A stretch of DNA of 64,000 bases from Lysobacterales bacterium (GTDB lineage Bacteria > Pseudomonadota > Gammaproteobacteria > Xanthomonadales > Rhodanobacteraceae): the NCBI GenBank assembly GCA_017305135.1, contig JAFKNA010000004.1, positions 186,001 to 250,000 of the forward strand, given 5' to 3'. Both the position numbers and the translations under genes were made by a program. The first letter of the stretch is position 1. Each line of letters opens with the position of its first letter. Below are positions 1 through 7,365 of the stretch, one piece after another. The notes beneath the pieces are model-generated. The model was not told the origin of the DNA. It ran no database searches and saw nothing but the letters and a program-made list of their open reading frames with translations.

Positions 1-929
1 CGCGATGCGGTGATGACTTCCTCTCGCCACGTCATCTCGTTGTCGTAACGACGAGTGATCCCACTGCGCAACCGAGGCAGGCCACGGATGGTGTCGTCCA
101 CAGATCGTTGGGGATGACCAACTTCTATTCCGCTCCTGCCGGCGATTGGCGCCAGATCCGACCTGATTCCGATGATGATCACGCGGTGACGACGCTGGGG
201 AACGCCGAAGTCTTCGGTGCGCACCACAAAGCCGCGCGGCTCTGACTCCGAGGCAAGGCGAGCGACGCCATCGACAAGACGGACCGCGTGCAGCTTGTAT
301 TCGTGGCCGCGCCCGGTCCCTATCGACGCAAGATCTTCCATCAGCATCTCGAAGATGAGGCGGCTCTCGACTGTGGACGAAAGCATCCCCTTGACGTTCT
401 CCATGACGAAGGCAGCCGGCCGCAGGCGGTCCAGTACGCGAATGTACTCCCGGAAGAGGTAATGACGCTTATCACGCTCGGGCATATAGCCGGGCGTGCC
501 TCGTGACCTGACTCGCCCGATGAGCGAGTAGGCCTGACACGGAGGTCCGCCTATCAGGATCGTGTCGTCAAACATCTCTCGAACGTTGCTGATCGCAGCA
601 TCGAGAGCGTCGGTCGCAGTGGCGGCGCCGAGCTCAAGGCAACGAGCTTCCTGCCTGGCGTGCTCCCACAGGGTGGCATCCACCCCCGCCCAGTCCACAA
701 CGGAAGCCTTGCCTGCGTGGAGGTCGATGAACTCGTTGGGCAAGGTGCCATGGCGCGCCATGTAGGCGCGCAGGAATGCCCTCAAGGTCAGGGTACGATG
801 GGCCGAAGCCTCCTTCTCCACGGAGATGCCGATCCTGAACGGGGCGTGGTCGTCCTCGACGAGTGATGCGAACCCCTCGCCGAGTCCGCCCGGCCCGGCA
901 AACAGATCAACAACACCGAATGTTGGCAA
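1..929 (-). CDS. C5 cytosine DNA methyltransferase (Dcm-type), incomplete at window edge
   Basis: Transfers a methyl group from SAM to C5 of cytosine in DNA. The frame is open through base 1, so the C-terminal target-recognition part is outside the window. Reading from a TTG at 929, motif I is DLFAGPGGLGEGF (residues 8-20), the catalytic motif IV is GGPPCQAYS with Cys131, motif VI is ENVKGM near residue 175, and a motif VIII QRRHRV lies near residue 245. The TTG start is preceded by GGGAG about seven bases upstream and sits just before the first conserved strand. The gene diverges from vsr, the usual partner that repairs T:G mismatches created by deamination of 5-methylcytosine. The pair probably belongs to a restriction-modification or orphan methylase island extending left. 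Confidence 0.9.
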   Translation of the reverse strand, partial: MPTFGVVDLFAGPGGLGEGFASLVEDDHAPFRIGISVEKEASAHRTLTLRAFLRAYMARHGTLPNEFIDLHAGKASVVDWAGVDATLWEHARQEARCLELGAATATDALDAAISNVREMFDDTILIGGPPCQAYSLIGRVRSRGTPGYMPERDKRHYLFREYIRVLDRLRPAAFVMENVKGMLSSTVESRLIFEMLMEDLASIGTGRGHEYKLHAVRLVDGVARLASESEPRGFVVRTEDFGVPQRRHRVIIIGIRSDLAPIAGRSGIEVGHPQRSVDDTIRGLPRLRSGITRRYDNEMTWREEVITAS

Positions 930-992
930 AACAGACTCCCGGCGCAGCGCGCCCGTACCTTGATCCACAGTCCACGACGGAGGCCACGCAAC

Positions 993-1436
993 ATGGCTGA
1001 CGTCGTGGACGCAAGGACCCGTTCCCGAATGATGTCCCGGATCAAAGGCAAGAATACGCGACCGGAACTGGCGCTTCGCAAGGCGCTACATGCGCGCGGC
1101 TTTCGATACCGGCTGCATGCGCGACATGTGGCAGGCCACCCCGACCTGATCCTCCCCCGACACGGTGCTGTCGTCCTCGTCCACGGCTGCTTCTGGCACC
1201 GGCACGAGGGCTGCAGGTACACGACTGTACCATCGACACGGCCAGAGTTTTGGCAGATGAAGTTCGATGCGAACCGCCGCCGGGATCGGGAGGTGCTGGA
1301 GCTGCTGCAACGAGACGGGTGGAGAGTTGCTACCGTCTGGGAATGCGCCCTGCGTCGCCCGGAGCAGGTGTCCAGTACGACCGATGAGCTTGCGACGTGG
1401 ATCCGCTCCGAGAGTCCGGAGATCGAGTTGCCGTGA
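993..1436 (+). CDS. vsr: Very short patch repair endonuclease Vsr
   Basis: Nicks DNA 5' of a T:G mismatch formed by deamination of 5-methylcytosine. The 147-residue protein has the expected family length. Diagnostic stretches are SRIKGKNTRPELALR near residue 20, GHPDLILPR with the metal-binding Asp, and VHGCFWHRHEGC, which carries the catalytic and zinc-binding His/Cys residues. I chose the ATG at 993 because GGAGG (979-983) lies nine bases upstream and homologues begin at this point; an in-frame TTG at 960 lacks such a site. It is divergent from the methyltransferase and only about 60 bases from it, so the two likely share a control region. Confidence 0.93.
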   Translation: MADVVDARTRSRMMSRIKGKNTRPELALRKALHARGFRYRLHARHVAGHPDLILPRHGAVVLVHGCFWHRHEGCRYTTVPSTRPEFWQMKFDANRRRDREVLELLQRDGWRVATVWECALRRPEQVSSTTDELATWIRSESPEIELP

Positions 1437-1743
1437 TGCGAACGGGCGGTGCGCTGATCGCGGCTGAGGCTGGACACGGCGCGGCCGATCAGCGTGCCGA
1501 GACGCAGGACGATTCGTCGGGCGCTTCTTCGGGATCCAGGGCTTGGCGGAAGGGGGAATGCCGCTTGTCCACCGAGATGGCCGAGCTGGGGCTCGGCCGT
1601 TCCCAGGTAGGGCGCTTTGCGGCTTTCGTGCCTGGGAGTGGCAGAGCACCAGTTCCGCCATTGGGCGCGCGTGCGAGTCGGACAGGGCACGCTTCGGCCA
1701 GGCTACCAGGCGGCTTGTACGGGCTCCAGCGTGATCGGGTCCA
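1437..1743. other. Gene-free stretch downstream of vsr
   Basis: About 300 bases between the convergent ends of vsr and the small minus-strand gene. The frames here give arginine- and serine-rich translations without recognisable domains. The only structure I see is the perfect hairpin listed at 1579-1598. Confidence 0.5.
1579..1598. terminator. Perfect 8-bp stem-loop, possible bidirectional terminator
   Basis: GGCCGAGC, a four-base loop, then GCTCGGCC. It lies between two convergent genes (vsr and the minus-strand small gene). There is no clear T-run on either side, so intrinsic termination is only a possibility. Confidence 0.35.
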
Positions 1744-2133
1744 CTACCCTGAGATGGGTTGCACGAGGTGCTGGTGTACCAGCGCCCGATGCCGCGGTGT
1801 CACTCCGTTGTCGTGCAGCAGTCGGTCCAGTTCCTCGCCAGCCAGCCAGCGGAGCGCGCGGGAGGGTTGTTTCCCTACGCTGTGCACCAGTTCCACGGCC
1901 TTCTCGTGCCAGTGCTCCTCGCGTCGTGGGCAGGTGAAGGAGTCGAATGCACGGTGGATTCGGCCAAGGGCGGCGGCCAGGCAGGTCGGGCCGACCGCGT
2001 TCTGGCGAACCTCCATTGCGGCGCCGCAAACACCACACGAGGCTCGGGCCACCGTTCTTGGCGGAGGCGAGAAGCGACCAAGGTTGAAGCTGAATTCGGC
2101 CGCAGGCTGGATCGAAGCGGGTTCAGTGCTCAT
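1744..2133 (-). CDS. Small cysteine-containing protein of unknown function
   Basis: I do not recognise a named family with certainty. The 129-residue protein has a CGVCG motif near residue 35, then a conserved-looking segment with DSFTCP, WHEKAVELV and a C-terminal EELDRLLHDNG. Short proteins of this style occur as accessory genes in integrative elements, and the CxxC plus later Cys/His could bind zinc. The start at 2133 is supported by AGGAG six bases upstream. A longer frame from 2223 would begin inside the 3' strand of the riboswitch P1 helix, so I reject it. The gene lies about 90 bases downstream of the SAM-I riboswitch, although nothing in it suggests methionine metabolism. Confidence 0.6.
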   Translation of the reverse strand: MSTEPASIQPAAEFSFNLGRFSPPPRTVARASCGVCGAAMEVRQNAVGPTCLAAALGRIHRAFDSFTCPRREEHWHEKAVELVHSVGKQPSRALRWLAGEELDRLLHDNGVTPRHRALVHQHLVQPISG

Positions 2134-2220
2134 CGAAGACTCCTGGTTGGGGAGAGCGACGGGCAGCACGACCTCTGCACTGGGCGCATGAAAGCCGGTA
2201 GCTACGGTTATTGCTTGGAT

Positions 2221-2324
2221 CATGACAAATCGTTCCCAGGTCGGGCTGGCTTTGGCACCTTGGCGGAAGAGCCAGGTTGCCGGGCGGTCAGGGCCAGTTC
2301 CCTCGCGCCACTCTCGATTTCATG
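2221..2324 (-). promoter_or_regulatory. SAM-I (S-box) riboswitch aptamer, apparently orphaned
   Basis: On the minus strand the conserved SAM-I core is present in order: GAGAGTGGCGCGAGGGAACT, then TGGCCC, then GCCCGGCAACC, then AAGGTGCCAAAGCC. Helix P1 closes the aptamer: CATGAAATCG (2315-2324) pairs with CGATTTGTCATG (2221-2232) with a two-base bulge. A P3-like helix CCTGGC/GCCAAGG is also present. SAM-I aptamers normally shut off methionine-cycle genes when SAM is high. Here the next start codon is at 2133 and belongs to a gene of unknown function, so the leader seems to have lost its original target. Confidence 0.85.
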
Positions 2325-2358
2325 CCGATCGGCACCGCGCCAACCGACCTGCTGAAGT

Positions 2359-2376
2359 ATGGACGTTTAGACGTCT
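2359..2376. promoter_or_regulatory. MetJ-like tandem operator box upstream of the riboswitch
   Basis: On the minus strand this reads AGACGTCTAAACGTCCAT, two adjacent 8-base half-sites close to the MetJ consensus AGACGTCT. It lies about 35 bases upstream of the riboswitch aptamer, where a promoter and operator would be expected. No MetJ gene is in the window, so the regulator is inferred from the motif only. A near-identical 18-mer occurs at 7174-7191. Confidence 0.5.
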
Positions 2377-2550
2377 ATACACAACCGCTGGCGGTGCCGG
2401 TCAGTTCAGTCGAATCGTCCGGCTGGTGGGGCGGGGGCTGTCAAGCCGAGGCAGTTCAGCCAGACAACCGTTGTCGGGGCCAAGCCTTCCTTACCCACGG
2501 TTTGAGGCGCATGGGACAAGGCGGACGAGGAATTGAACCCCCAGGTTCCC

Positions 2551-2757
2551 TCACAGCCCCCGAATCTGATCAACACTCAACCCCTCACTCTCTCCAGGGG
2601 CCGGCAGCCCGGTCTTGTTGCAGAAGTCGATAAAGCGCGGATCATCGCGCAGGCGCAGGATCAGCGGGTCGGCCAGCAGGAACAGCGTGTCGGAGGGGGA
2701 CGAAGTTCGCTGCAGCCATGCGACAGCGTGGCCGGCATCGCCACGCAGGGCATAGGC
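2551..2757 (-). pseudogene. In-frame C-terminal remnant of the TPR protein, separated by amber stop
   Basis: 68 sense codons after the TAG encode AYALRGDAGHAVAWLQ, then ADPLILRLRDDPRFIDFCNK and GLPAPG, ending at TGA 2551. This matches the terminal TPR and DPLL.RLR.DPRF..LL...GLP ending of the paralogue at 17409. It lacks its own start and is read only if the amber codon is suppressed or is a sequencing error. Confidence 0.75.
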
Positions 2758-4371
2758 CTAGGCGATCCAGTAGGGCTGGGATCCGGCGACATCCTCGGCC
2801 CGTAGCAGGGTTGCGAGCGCCGCATCCGCGGCAGCGTGGTCCGGCCCGATCTGCGCGGCCAGACCGATGAACAGGTAGCGGTACCTCTCGGGTGCGCGCT
2901 CGGCGACGGCCATGGCTGCGTCGGCATCGCCACGCAGCAGGGTAACGGTCATGCGCGAGACGAGGATGTTCGCGTGCCAGGCAGGGTGGGACTGCGCGAG
3001 ACTTTCGGCCGCACGAAGGTACTTCTCGGCCTCGTCCAGGCGGCCGGTCGCCATCAGCAATCGCGCGTACTGCTGGTGGTTGACGAGGTAGAGCGGTTCG
3101 ATCGAAAGCAGGCGTTCGCGCAGGTTGATCGCCTCGTGCAGCTTGCCGATCCCGGTCAGCGTGTAGCCGCAGCCGTTGAGGACCGTGCTGTCCTCCGGCG
3201 CCAGCTTCACGGCGCGGAGGCACTCGGCCAGGGCTCCGCGGGCATCGAAACCGTAGAACTCGAGGTAGGCGCGGGCGGCGTGGGCGGGGCCGAGATCCTG
3301 TGCCAGTTGCAGGGCCGTGTCAGCGGCAACGCGGGCCTCGAGCAGGTGTTCGCGGGCCAGCTCGGGCGGTTCGTTGTCCAGCACGGCGACGGTGCTTCGC
3401 GACCCGGACAGCAGCGCCCACGCCATCGCGTAGTCCGGGTCGAGTTGCACGGCCTTCGCCATGTATCCGGCCGCCTGCTGGAAATCCTCGTCGTGCCAGT
3501 ACGCCAGGCCTCGCAGGTAGGCGGCGTAGGCATCGAGGTTGCCGCCGGGCGGCCGGTCGCCCTGCTTCGCGGCCGATGCGGGCGACAACAGCTTCACACG
3601 CAGCGCGCCGGCGACCGCCAGCGCGATCTCGTCCTGCAGGGCGAACAGGTTCCGGTACGGGCGGTCGTAGTGCTCGGCCCACAGCGTGCTGCCATCGGCG
3701 GCCCGGGTCAGCGCGGCGTTGATGCGCACGGCGTCGCCGGCGCGCTGCACGCTGCCGCCGAGCAGGTAGGCCACGCCGAGCTTGCGGCCGAGGGTCGCGC
3801 TGTCGTCGGGGCTGTCGCGGAACTGGAAGGCGGAGATGCGGCCGATCACCCTGAGGCCATCGAAGCCGGACAGCGAGTCGATCAGGTTCTCGGACAGGCC
3901 ATCGGAGAAGAACCGCTGGTCCGGGTCGTTGCTGGCATTGACCAGCGGCAGCACCGCGATCGAACGGTCCGATACCGCAGGCGTGGCAACCTGGTCGGAT
4001 GCCAAGCCGCGCCGCTGTCCCATGAGCATGTTCGTCAGCAGCAGCACCACCGCCAACGCCAGCACGGCGATGATCGCGCGGTCGAGTCGGCGGCCGGTCA
4101 GGTGCCGGATCGACTCTCCCGCCGCGACCTCGCTCTCGCGCTTCAGGCCGTCCGGGGTGAGTTCGTAGAACCAGGCCAGCGCGATCCAGAACGGGAAGCC
4201 CACCGCCGCGGCCGCCAGGAACCAGCGCGCCAACCATGCCGGCATGTCGAACACGGCACCGAGCTGGGTGACGACCTGCGCCAGCAGCCACACCGCCCCG
4301 ATGTACAGCGCCCCCGCGCGCAGCACGTTGCGCCGCTTCAACTCCGATAGCAGGGATGGACGACTCGCCAT
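2758..4371 (-). CDS. TolB-like/TPR inner-membrane protein, truncated by an in-frame amber codon
   Basis: Family of the adenylate-cyclase-associated TolB-like plus tetratricopeptide proteins common in Xanthomonadales. The N-terminus (LLSELKRRNVLRAGALYIG) is followed by three hydrophobic segments up to about residue 120, then the TolB/FlgO-like block SIAVLPLVNASNDPDQRFFS and SDGLSENLIDSL, then TPR repeats to the end. The protein stops at a TAG (2758-2760) after PYWIA. The same frame continues without break to a TGA at 2551 with the conserved family C-terminus, and the paralogue at 17409 has EAYAMRGD where this gene has stop-AYALRGD. A single GAG to TAG change explains the stop. The shortened protein may be inactive. 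Confidence 0.8.
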   Translation of the reverse strand: MASRPSLLSELKRRNVLRAGALYIGAVWLLAQVVTQLGAVFDMPAWLARWFLAAAAVGFPFWIALAWFYELTPDGLKRESEVAAGESIRHLTGRRLDRAIIAVLALAVVLLLTNMLMGQRRGLASDQVATPAVSDRSIAVLPLVNASNDPDQRFFSDGLSENLIDSLSGFDGLRVIGRISAFQFRDSPDDSATLGRKLGVAYLLGGSVQRAGDAVRINAALTRAADGSTLWAEHYDRPYRNLFALQDEIALAVAGALRVKLLSPASAAKQGDRPPGGNLDAYAAYLRGLAYWHDEDFQQAAGYMAKAVQLDPDYAMAWALLSGSRSTVAVLDNEPPELAREHLLEARVAADTALQLAQDLGPAHAARAYLEFYGFDARGALAECLRAVKLAPEDSTVLNGCGYTLTGIGKLHEAINLRERLLSIEPLYLVNHQQYARLLMATGRLDEAEKYLRAAESLAQSHPAWHANILVSRMTVTLLRGDADAAMAVAERAPERYRYLFIGLAAQIGPDHAAADAALATLLRAEDVAGSQPYWIA

Positions 4372-4619
4372 GTGCCGCGCCGATCCGCCGGCACCGGGCC
4401 GGCCTCCGCGGGGAAGTTTCCGCGCCGTTTCCGGTCATTGCAACCGGCGGGCGGGGTGGCCCGCAGGCGGAGCGCGTGGGTCGCGCACCGGGGGCGCTCC
4501 TGCAGAGCCCATGAGCCGTTCTAGGCTCCCGCAGACACCCTGCTCCAAGTCAGGTGGTATTAGGGAGGAATCCTGCCCTTCGGTCGACAAAGTCGTCCGG
4601 CCCGACTGTTCACGCTAGA

Positions 4620-4823
4620 CTGCCGGGGCTGCACCACCTGGCCCGCCGCAAGGACACCGACTTGCTGGAAAGATGGGAGCAGAAGCCCTGTGTGGATTGG
4701 CCCGCCAAGGCATCGGCCGACGCGGCATGGGAAACGATGCAGAACGACCCGGCGATGGGCGACCTGGACATTCCATTCGATGGACGGCGGATGATCCGGC
4801 TAGGGTTCGACTTCGAAAGCTGA
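4620..4823 (+). pseudogene. C-terminal fragment of a DUF1428-like protein
   Basis: The readable part contains VDWPAKASADAAWETMQNDP, then DIPFDGRRMIRLGF. This resembles the DUF1428 (YbaA-like) C-terminus, where a WP-K-A-D-A-M-DP stretch precedes PFDGKRMIYGGF. The N-terminal half expected for the family is missing and no convincing start with a ribosome site is present. I treat it as a decayed remnant in the debris region between 4.4 and 6.4 kb. Confidence 0.45.
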
Positions 4824-4920
4824 TCGGACGGCGGGGAAGGCGCCATCAGCGCTTCGCCGCCCGGCCGAGGGGCAGCCGAATCGTTGCCTTCGATTGTCAC
4901 TGAGTATTGGAGATGCAAAC

Positions 4921-5077
4921 TTGAAACGTGGATCCGGTTTCCTCCTGCTGACGATGGCGCTGTCGCTGGCGTGCAATGCTGCTGCGTCGGACATGCCAAG
5001 AATCTTCATGACTTCGGTGAGCGGGACGGCGAACCTTTCGACATGGCCGGATGCGCATGGTCGTACCGGACTGCGGG
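4921..5077 (+). pseudogene. N-terminal fragment of a secreted protein, interrupted by a palindromic element
   Basis: A TTG at 4921 with GGAG about eight bases upstream opens a signal peptide (GFLLLTMALSLACNAAAS) followed by RIFMTSVSGTANLSTWPDAH and GRTGLR. This resembles the start of exported proteins reading VFVTSV.GTG.L..W.DA.G.TGL in related genomes. The similarity stops exactly where the inverted-repeat element begins at 5081, which suggests insertion or recombination cut the gene. Confidence 0.5.
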
Positions 5078-5080
5078 GAA

Positions 5081-5192
5081 GAAATGGGGTCAGAGAACTT
5101 TTCCGCCCGCACCCTCGGCGGGCAGCATCGCCCCTCGACTGGAAGATGTTCTCCCGAAAACATTCTCCGGAAAAGTTCTCTGACCCCATTTC
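5081..5192. repeat. Palindromic element copy 1 with perfect 24-bp terminal inverted repeats
   Basis: The arms are 5081-5104 (GAAATGGGGTCAGAGAACTT then TTCC) and its exact reverse complement at 5169-5192. Between them are two internal hairpins, GCCCGC..GCGGGC and GATGTTCTC..GAAAACATTC. The GGGGTCAGAG core occurs in dispersed repeats of many proteobacteria that are often associated with REP-type (Y1) transposases. No transposase is nearby. Confidence 0.85.
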
Positions 5193-5259
5193 CGACCTTC
5201 TCCCGATATCAGCAGGAAAGGCCAGGCCGTTTCCCCGCCAGGTTTCGACGCGAACCTAA

Positions 5260-5553
5260 TCAGCGCATCACGCGCCGGATCGCTGCGACACCGGAGCCAC
5301 CGCGCGGAAACATGCCGGCGGGCTGCGCAGCGCAGTCCAGCCTGACATCGTCGAGCATCGCCCCGGCGGCGCCTACTGCGCTTTGCTTGGCATAGTTGAA
5401 CTTCACCTCGTGGGACTGCCCATCGAGATATGCCGTCGGGATCTCGAATGTCTGCGGCGCCCAGGCTTGCGTGGGTGCTCCGGCGGCATAGCTGAAGACC
5501 TCCGTGCCGTCGATGGTGATCTTCAGGGTCGCCAGCGTGTCGAGTTGGTCGAT
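5260..5553 (-). pseudogene. C-terminal beta-sandwich fragment of a secreted protein
   Basis: The minus frame ending at TGA 5260 reads LATLKITIDGTEVFSYAAGA, then SHEVKFNYAKQSAVG and MLDDVRLDC. This is the same layout as the C-terminal domain of the secreted protease at 54023 (TLTVSIDGTTVFTF ... HEITFTYTATGS ... LFVDDVTIES). No start or N-terminal part is present; upstream it runs into the short tandem repeats at 5557. It is sandwiched between the two palindromic elements. Confidence 0.55.
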
Positions 5554-5556
5554 CTG

Positions 5557-5599
5557 GAAGAAATGGAAGAAATGGAAGAAATGGGGTCGGGAAGAAATG
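5557..5599. repeat. Short tandem repeats GAAGAAATG
   Basis: Three perfect head-to-tail copies of GAAGAAATG (5557-5583) and a fourth at 5591-5599, immediately before and overlapping the left arm of palindromic element copy 2. They look like slippage products of the element end, which itself contains GAAATGGGG. Confidence 0.8.
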
Positions 5600-5712
5600 G
5601 GGTCTGGCGTCAGAGAACTTTTCCGCCCGCACCCTCGGCGGGCAGCATCGCCCCTCGACCGGAAGATGTTCTCCCGAAAACATTCTCCGGAAAAGTTCTC
5701 TGACCCCATTTC
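5594..5712. repeat. Palindromic element copy 2
   Basis: Almost identical to copy 1 (5081-5192). The left arm carries a seven-base insertion (CTGGCGT) after GAAATGGGGT, and one internal base differs (GACC versus GACT). The right arm 5689-5712 is identical to that of copy 1. It is followed by further partial GCCCCATTTCCGC copies to about 5750. Confidence 0.85.
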
Positions 5713-6418
5713 CGCGCATTTCCGCTTGGCCCCATTTCCGCTTCCGAGTCCAGAGGCGTCGCGGATCGAAGTGTGGTATGATGTGCGAAGTAAGTCTTTG
5801 AAATTTAATAAAATACGGAGGTTGAAAAAATCGCACAGTATCTTAGAAGTTCCGTGATTGCCCTGTTGCGCCGGCCACGTGGTGGCCGAACCGGTGGTGG
5901 CCCGATGCTGCAAGCCACGCCGGCTCCGCTCCTCCACCCGTCGCCGCGAGCGGGTTCCGCTCCCGTCGTGGCCGCTGGACCCCGCCGCCTCGGCTCGCGA
6001 GGCATGCGTTCTGCCCGCGCCGCCACCTACCTTCCAGGCTCCCGCTTCCGACCGAGCGGCCGGCAAGCCCGCTTTCGCGTGATGTGACGGTTGTATCGTC
6101 CGGCATCGTGCAGCTTCCCACCGATTGCTCTGGCCGGGTTGGGCGAGGTCAGTTCCTGATCACCAACACCGACAGGTTCCAATGATGTCGAACACATCAA
6201 AGGCCATCCGGACAGGATCAAGGGGCTGGTGCTGAAGACCTGCTTCCTGCGCAAGGCCTGGTCCCGCCCCGGGACGGGCCGGGGCTCCGCCGCTGCGAGC
6301 GCAGCAGGGCATTCGTACTTCGCGCATGCCGGCGCCAGGCTCAGCGCCGGATGCGAGGCCAAAGGGCGCTACCTGCATCGAGCTGGCAAGCCCTGGAGAT
6401 ACCCGCTAGGGTCGGCGC
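5713..6418. other. Gene-free region with an AT-rich island
   Basis: No convincing gene. Bases 5775-5855 are strikingly AT-rich for this genome (for example TTTGAAATTTAATAAAATAC followed by GGAGG), then composition returns to high GC. Around 6195-6260 one plus frame reads DVEHIKGHPDRIKGLVLKTC, which looks protein-like but lacks start and continuation; it could be another gene remnant. Confidence 0.5.
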
Positions 6419-7075
6419 ATGAACCTTCCCCTGCTTGGCCTCATCACCCTTTCGGCTCTCGCCTGCGCGGCCTGTGGCACGGCCACGACTGTCGAAGCCA
6501 CAGCTACGTCCGCAGCCACGGCTGCGCCCGCGGTTCCGATCGCCAGTCCCCAGGATGCGTTCTTCGACCGCCTCACGGCGCACTGCGGCCAGGCCTTCGA
6601 GGGCCGCGTCACGGCCGAGGAGCCGCCCGCTGCCGCTTCGGACCCGTTCCACGGCCAACGCCTGGTGATGCACGTGCGCGAGTGCGCGCCGCGGGAGATC
6701 CGCATTCCGTTCCATGTCGGTGCCGATCGCTCGCGTACCTGGGTGGTCAGCCGCACCGGCTCGGGCCTGCGCCTCAAGCACGATCACCGGCTCGCCGATG
6801 GCAGCGAGGACCCGATCACCCGGTACGGCGGCGATACGGTGGGCGAGGGCACTGCATCGCGGCAGGAATTCCCGGCGGATGCCGAGTCGCAGGCGTTGTT
6901 CAGCGCCAACGACATGGCGGTTTCCAACACCAACGTCTGGGCGATCGAGATCGAGCCGGGCCAGTCCTTCACCTATGAGCTGGCGCGGCCGCAGCGACTG
7001 TTCCGGGTCGAGTTCGACCTGTCGGCGCCGGTGGCGTCTCCGCCGCCGCCTTGGGGTGCATCGAAGGCCGAGTAG
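6419..7075 (+). CDS. Exported protein of unknown function, possible lipoprotein
   Basis: 218 residues with an N-terminal hydrophobic signal (LPLLGLITLSALACAACG) that could be cut by signal peptidase I or, with an imperfect lipobox, be lipidated. A low-complexity Thr/Ala linker follows (residues 20-45). The remainder is a soluble beta-rich domain with two Cys, including DPFHGQRLVMHVRECAPREI and DPITRYGGDTVGEG. I do not recognise a named domain. It stands alone between the debris region and the amidohydrolase gene; GC content matches the neighbours. Likely periplasmic. Confidence 0.75.
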   Translation: MNLPLLGLITLSALACAACGTATTVEATATSAATAAPAVPIASPQDAFFDRLTAHCGQAFEGRVTAEEPPAAASDPFHGQRLVMHVRECAPREIRIPFHVGADRSRTWVVSRTGSGLRLKHDHRLADGSEDPITRYGGDTVGEGTASRQEFPADAESQALFSANDMAVSNTNVWAIEIEPGQSFTYELARPQRLFRVEFDLSAPVASPPPPWGASKAE

Positions 7076-7365
7076 TACATCGGGATGTGCCACCGGGCAC
7101 GGGCGCACTTCTGAAGGTGTGCAGGTTTCCTCGCAAGCTGGTCAACGGCACCATGCTGGTCGCAAGGGCGACAATGGACGTATGGACGTCCAAAAGTAAG
7201 CCGACGCGCGATGCGGGACGGCAAACGATGAAAGGCTGTCCCGTGCGCGGGCCGAAAGGCGGAGCGTCCACTCGCCTAGTAGCAGGGACGGCTGGAGTCG
7301 GCTCGGCGCCAATTGCAGCATTGGGGCACTATGGCGCTTCGCCCCCTCTCTTTTCCGAGGCCACC
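7076..7365. other. Intergenic region before the amidohydrolase
   Basis: 290 bases without a gene. It holds the second MetJ-like box (7174-7191). No aptamer-like fold of the kind seen at 2221-2324 could be recognised on either strand. Confidence 0.4.
7174..7191. promoter_or_regulatory. Second MetJ-like 18-base box
   Basis: Reads on the minus strand GGACGTCCATACGTCCAT and matches the box at 2359-2376 at 15 of 18 positions. It lies 175 bases upstream of the amidohydrolase start. Function is inferred from resemblance only. Confidence 0.4.

Noticed and set aside
2134-2223. Longer N-terminus for the small minus-strand protein (start at 2223)
   Set aside because: That ATG lies inside the riboswitch P1 helix, and a good ribosome site sits before the ATG at 2133.
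2521-2580. tRNA-like T-arm (GGGGGTTCAATTCCTCG on the minus strand) just after the TPR remnant, possible attachment site
   Set aside because: One stem pair mismatches, no D-arm, anticodon arm or acceptor stem can be built, and the upstream bases are coding sequence of the TPR C-terminus.
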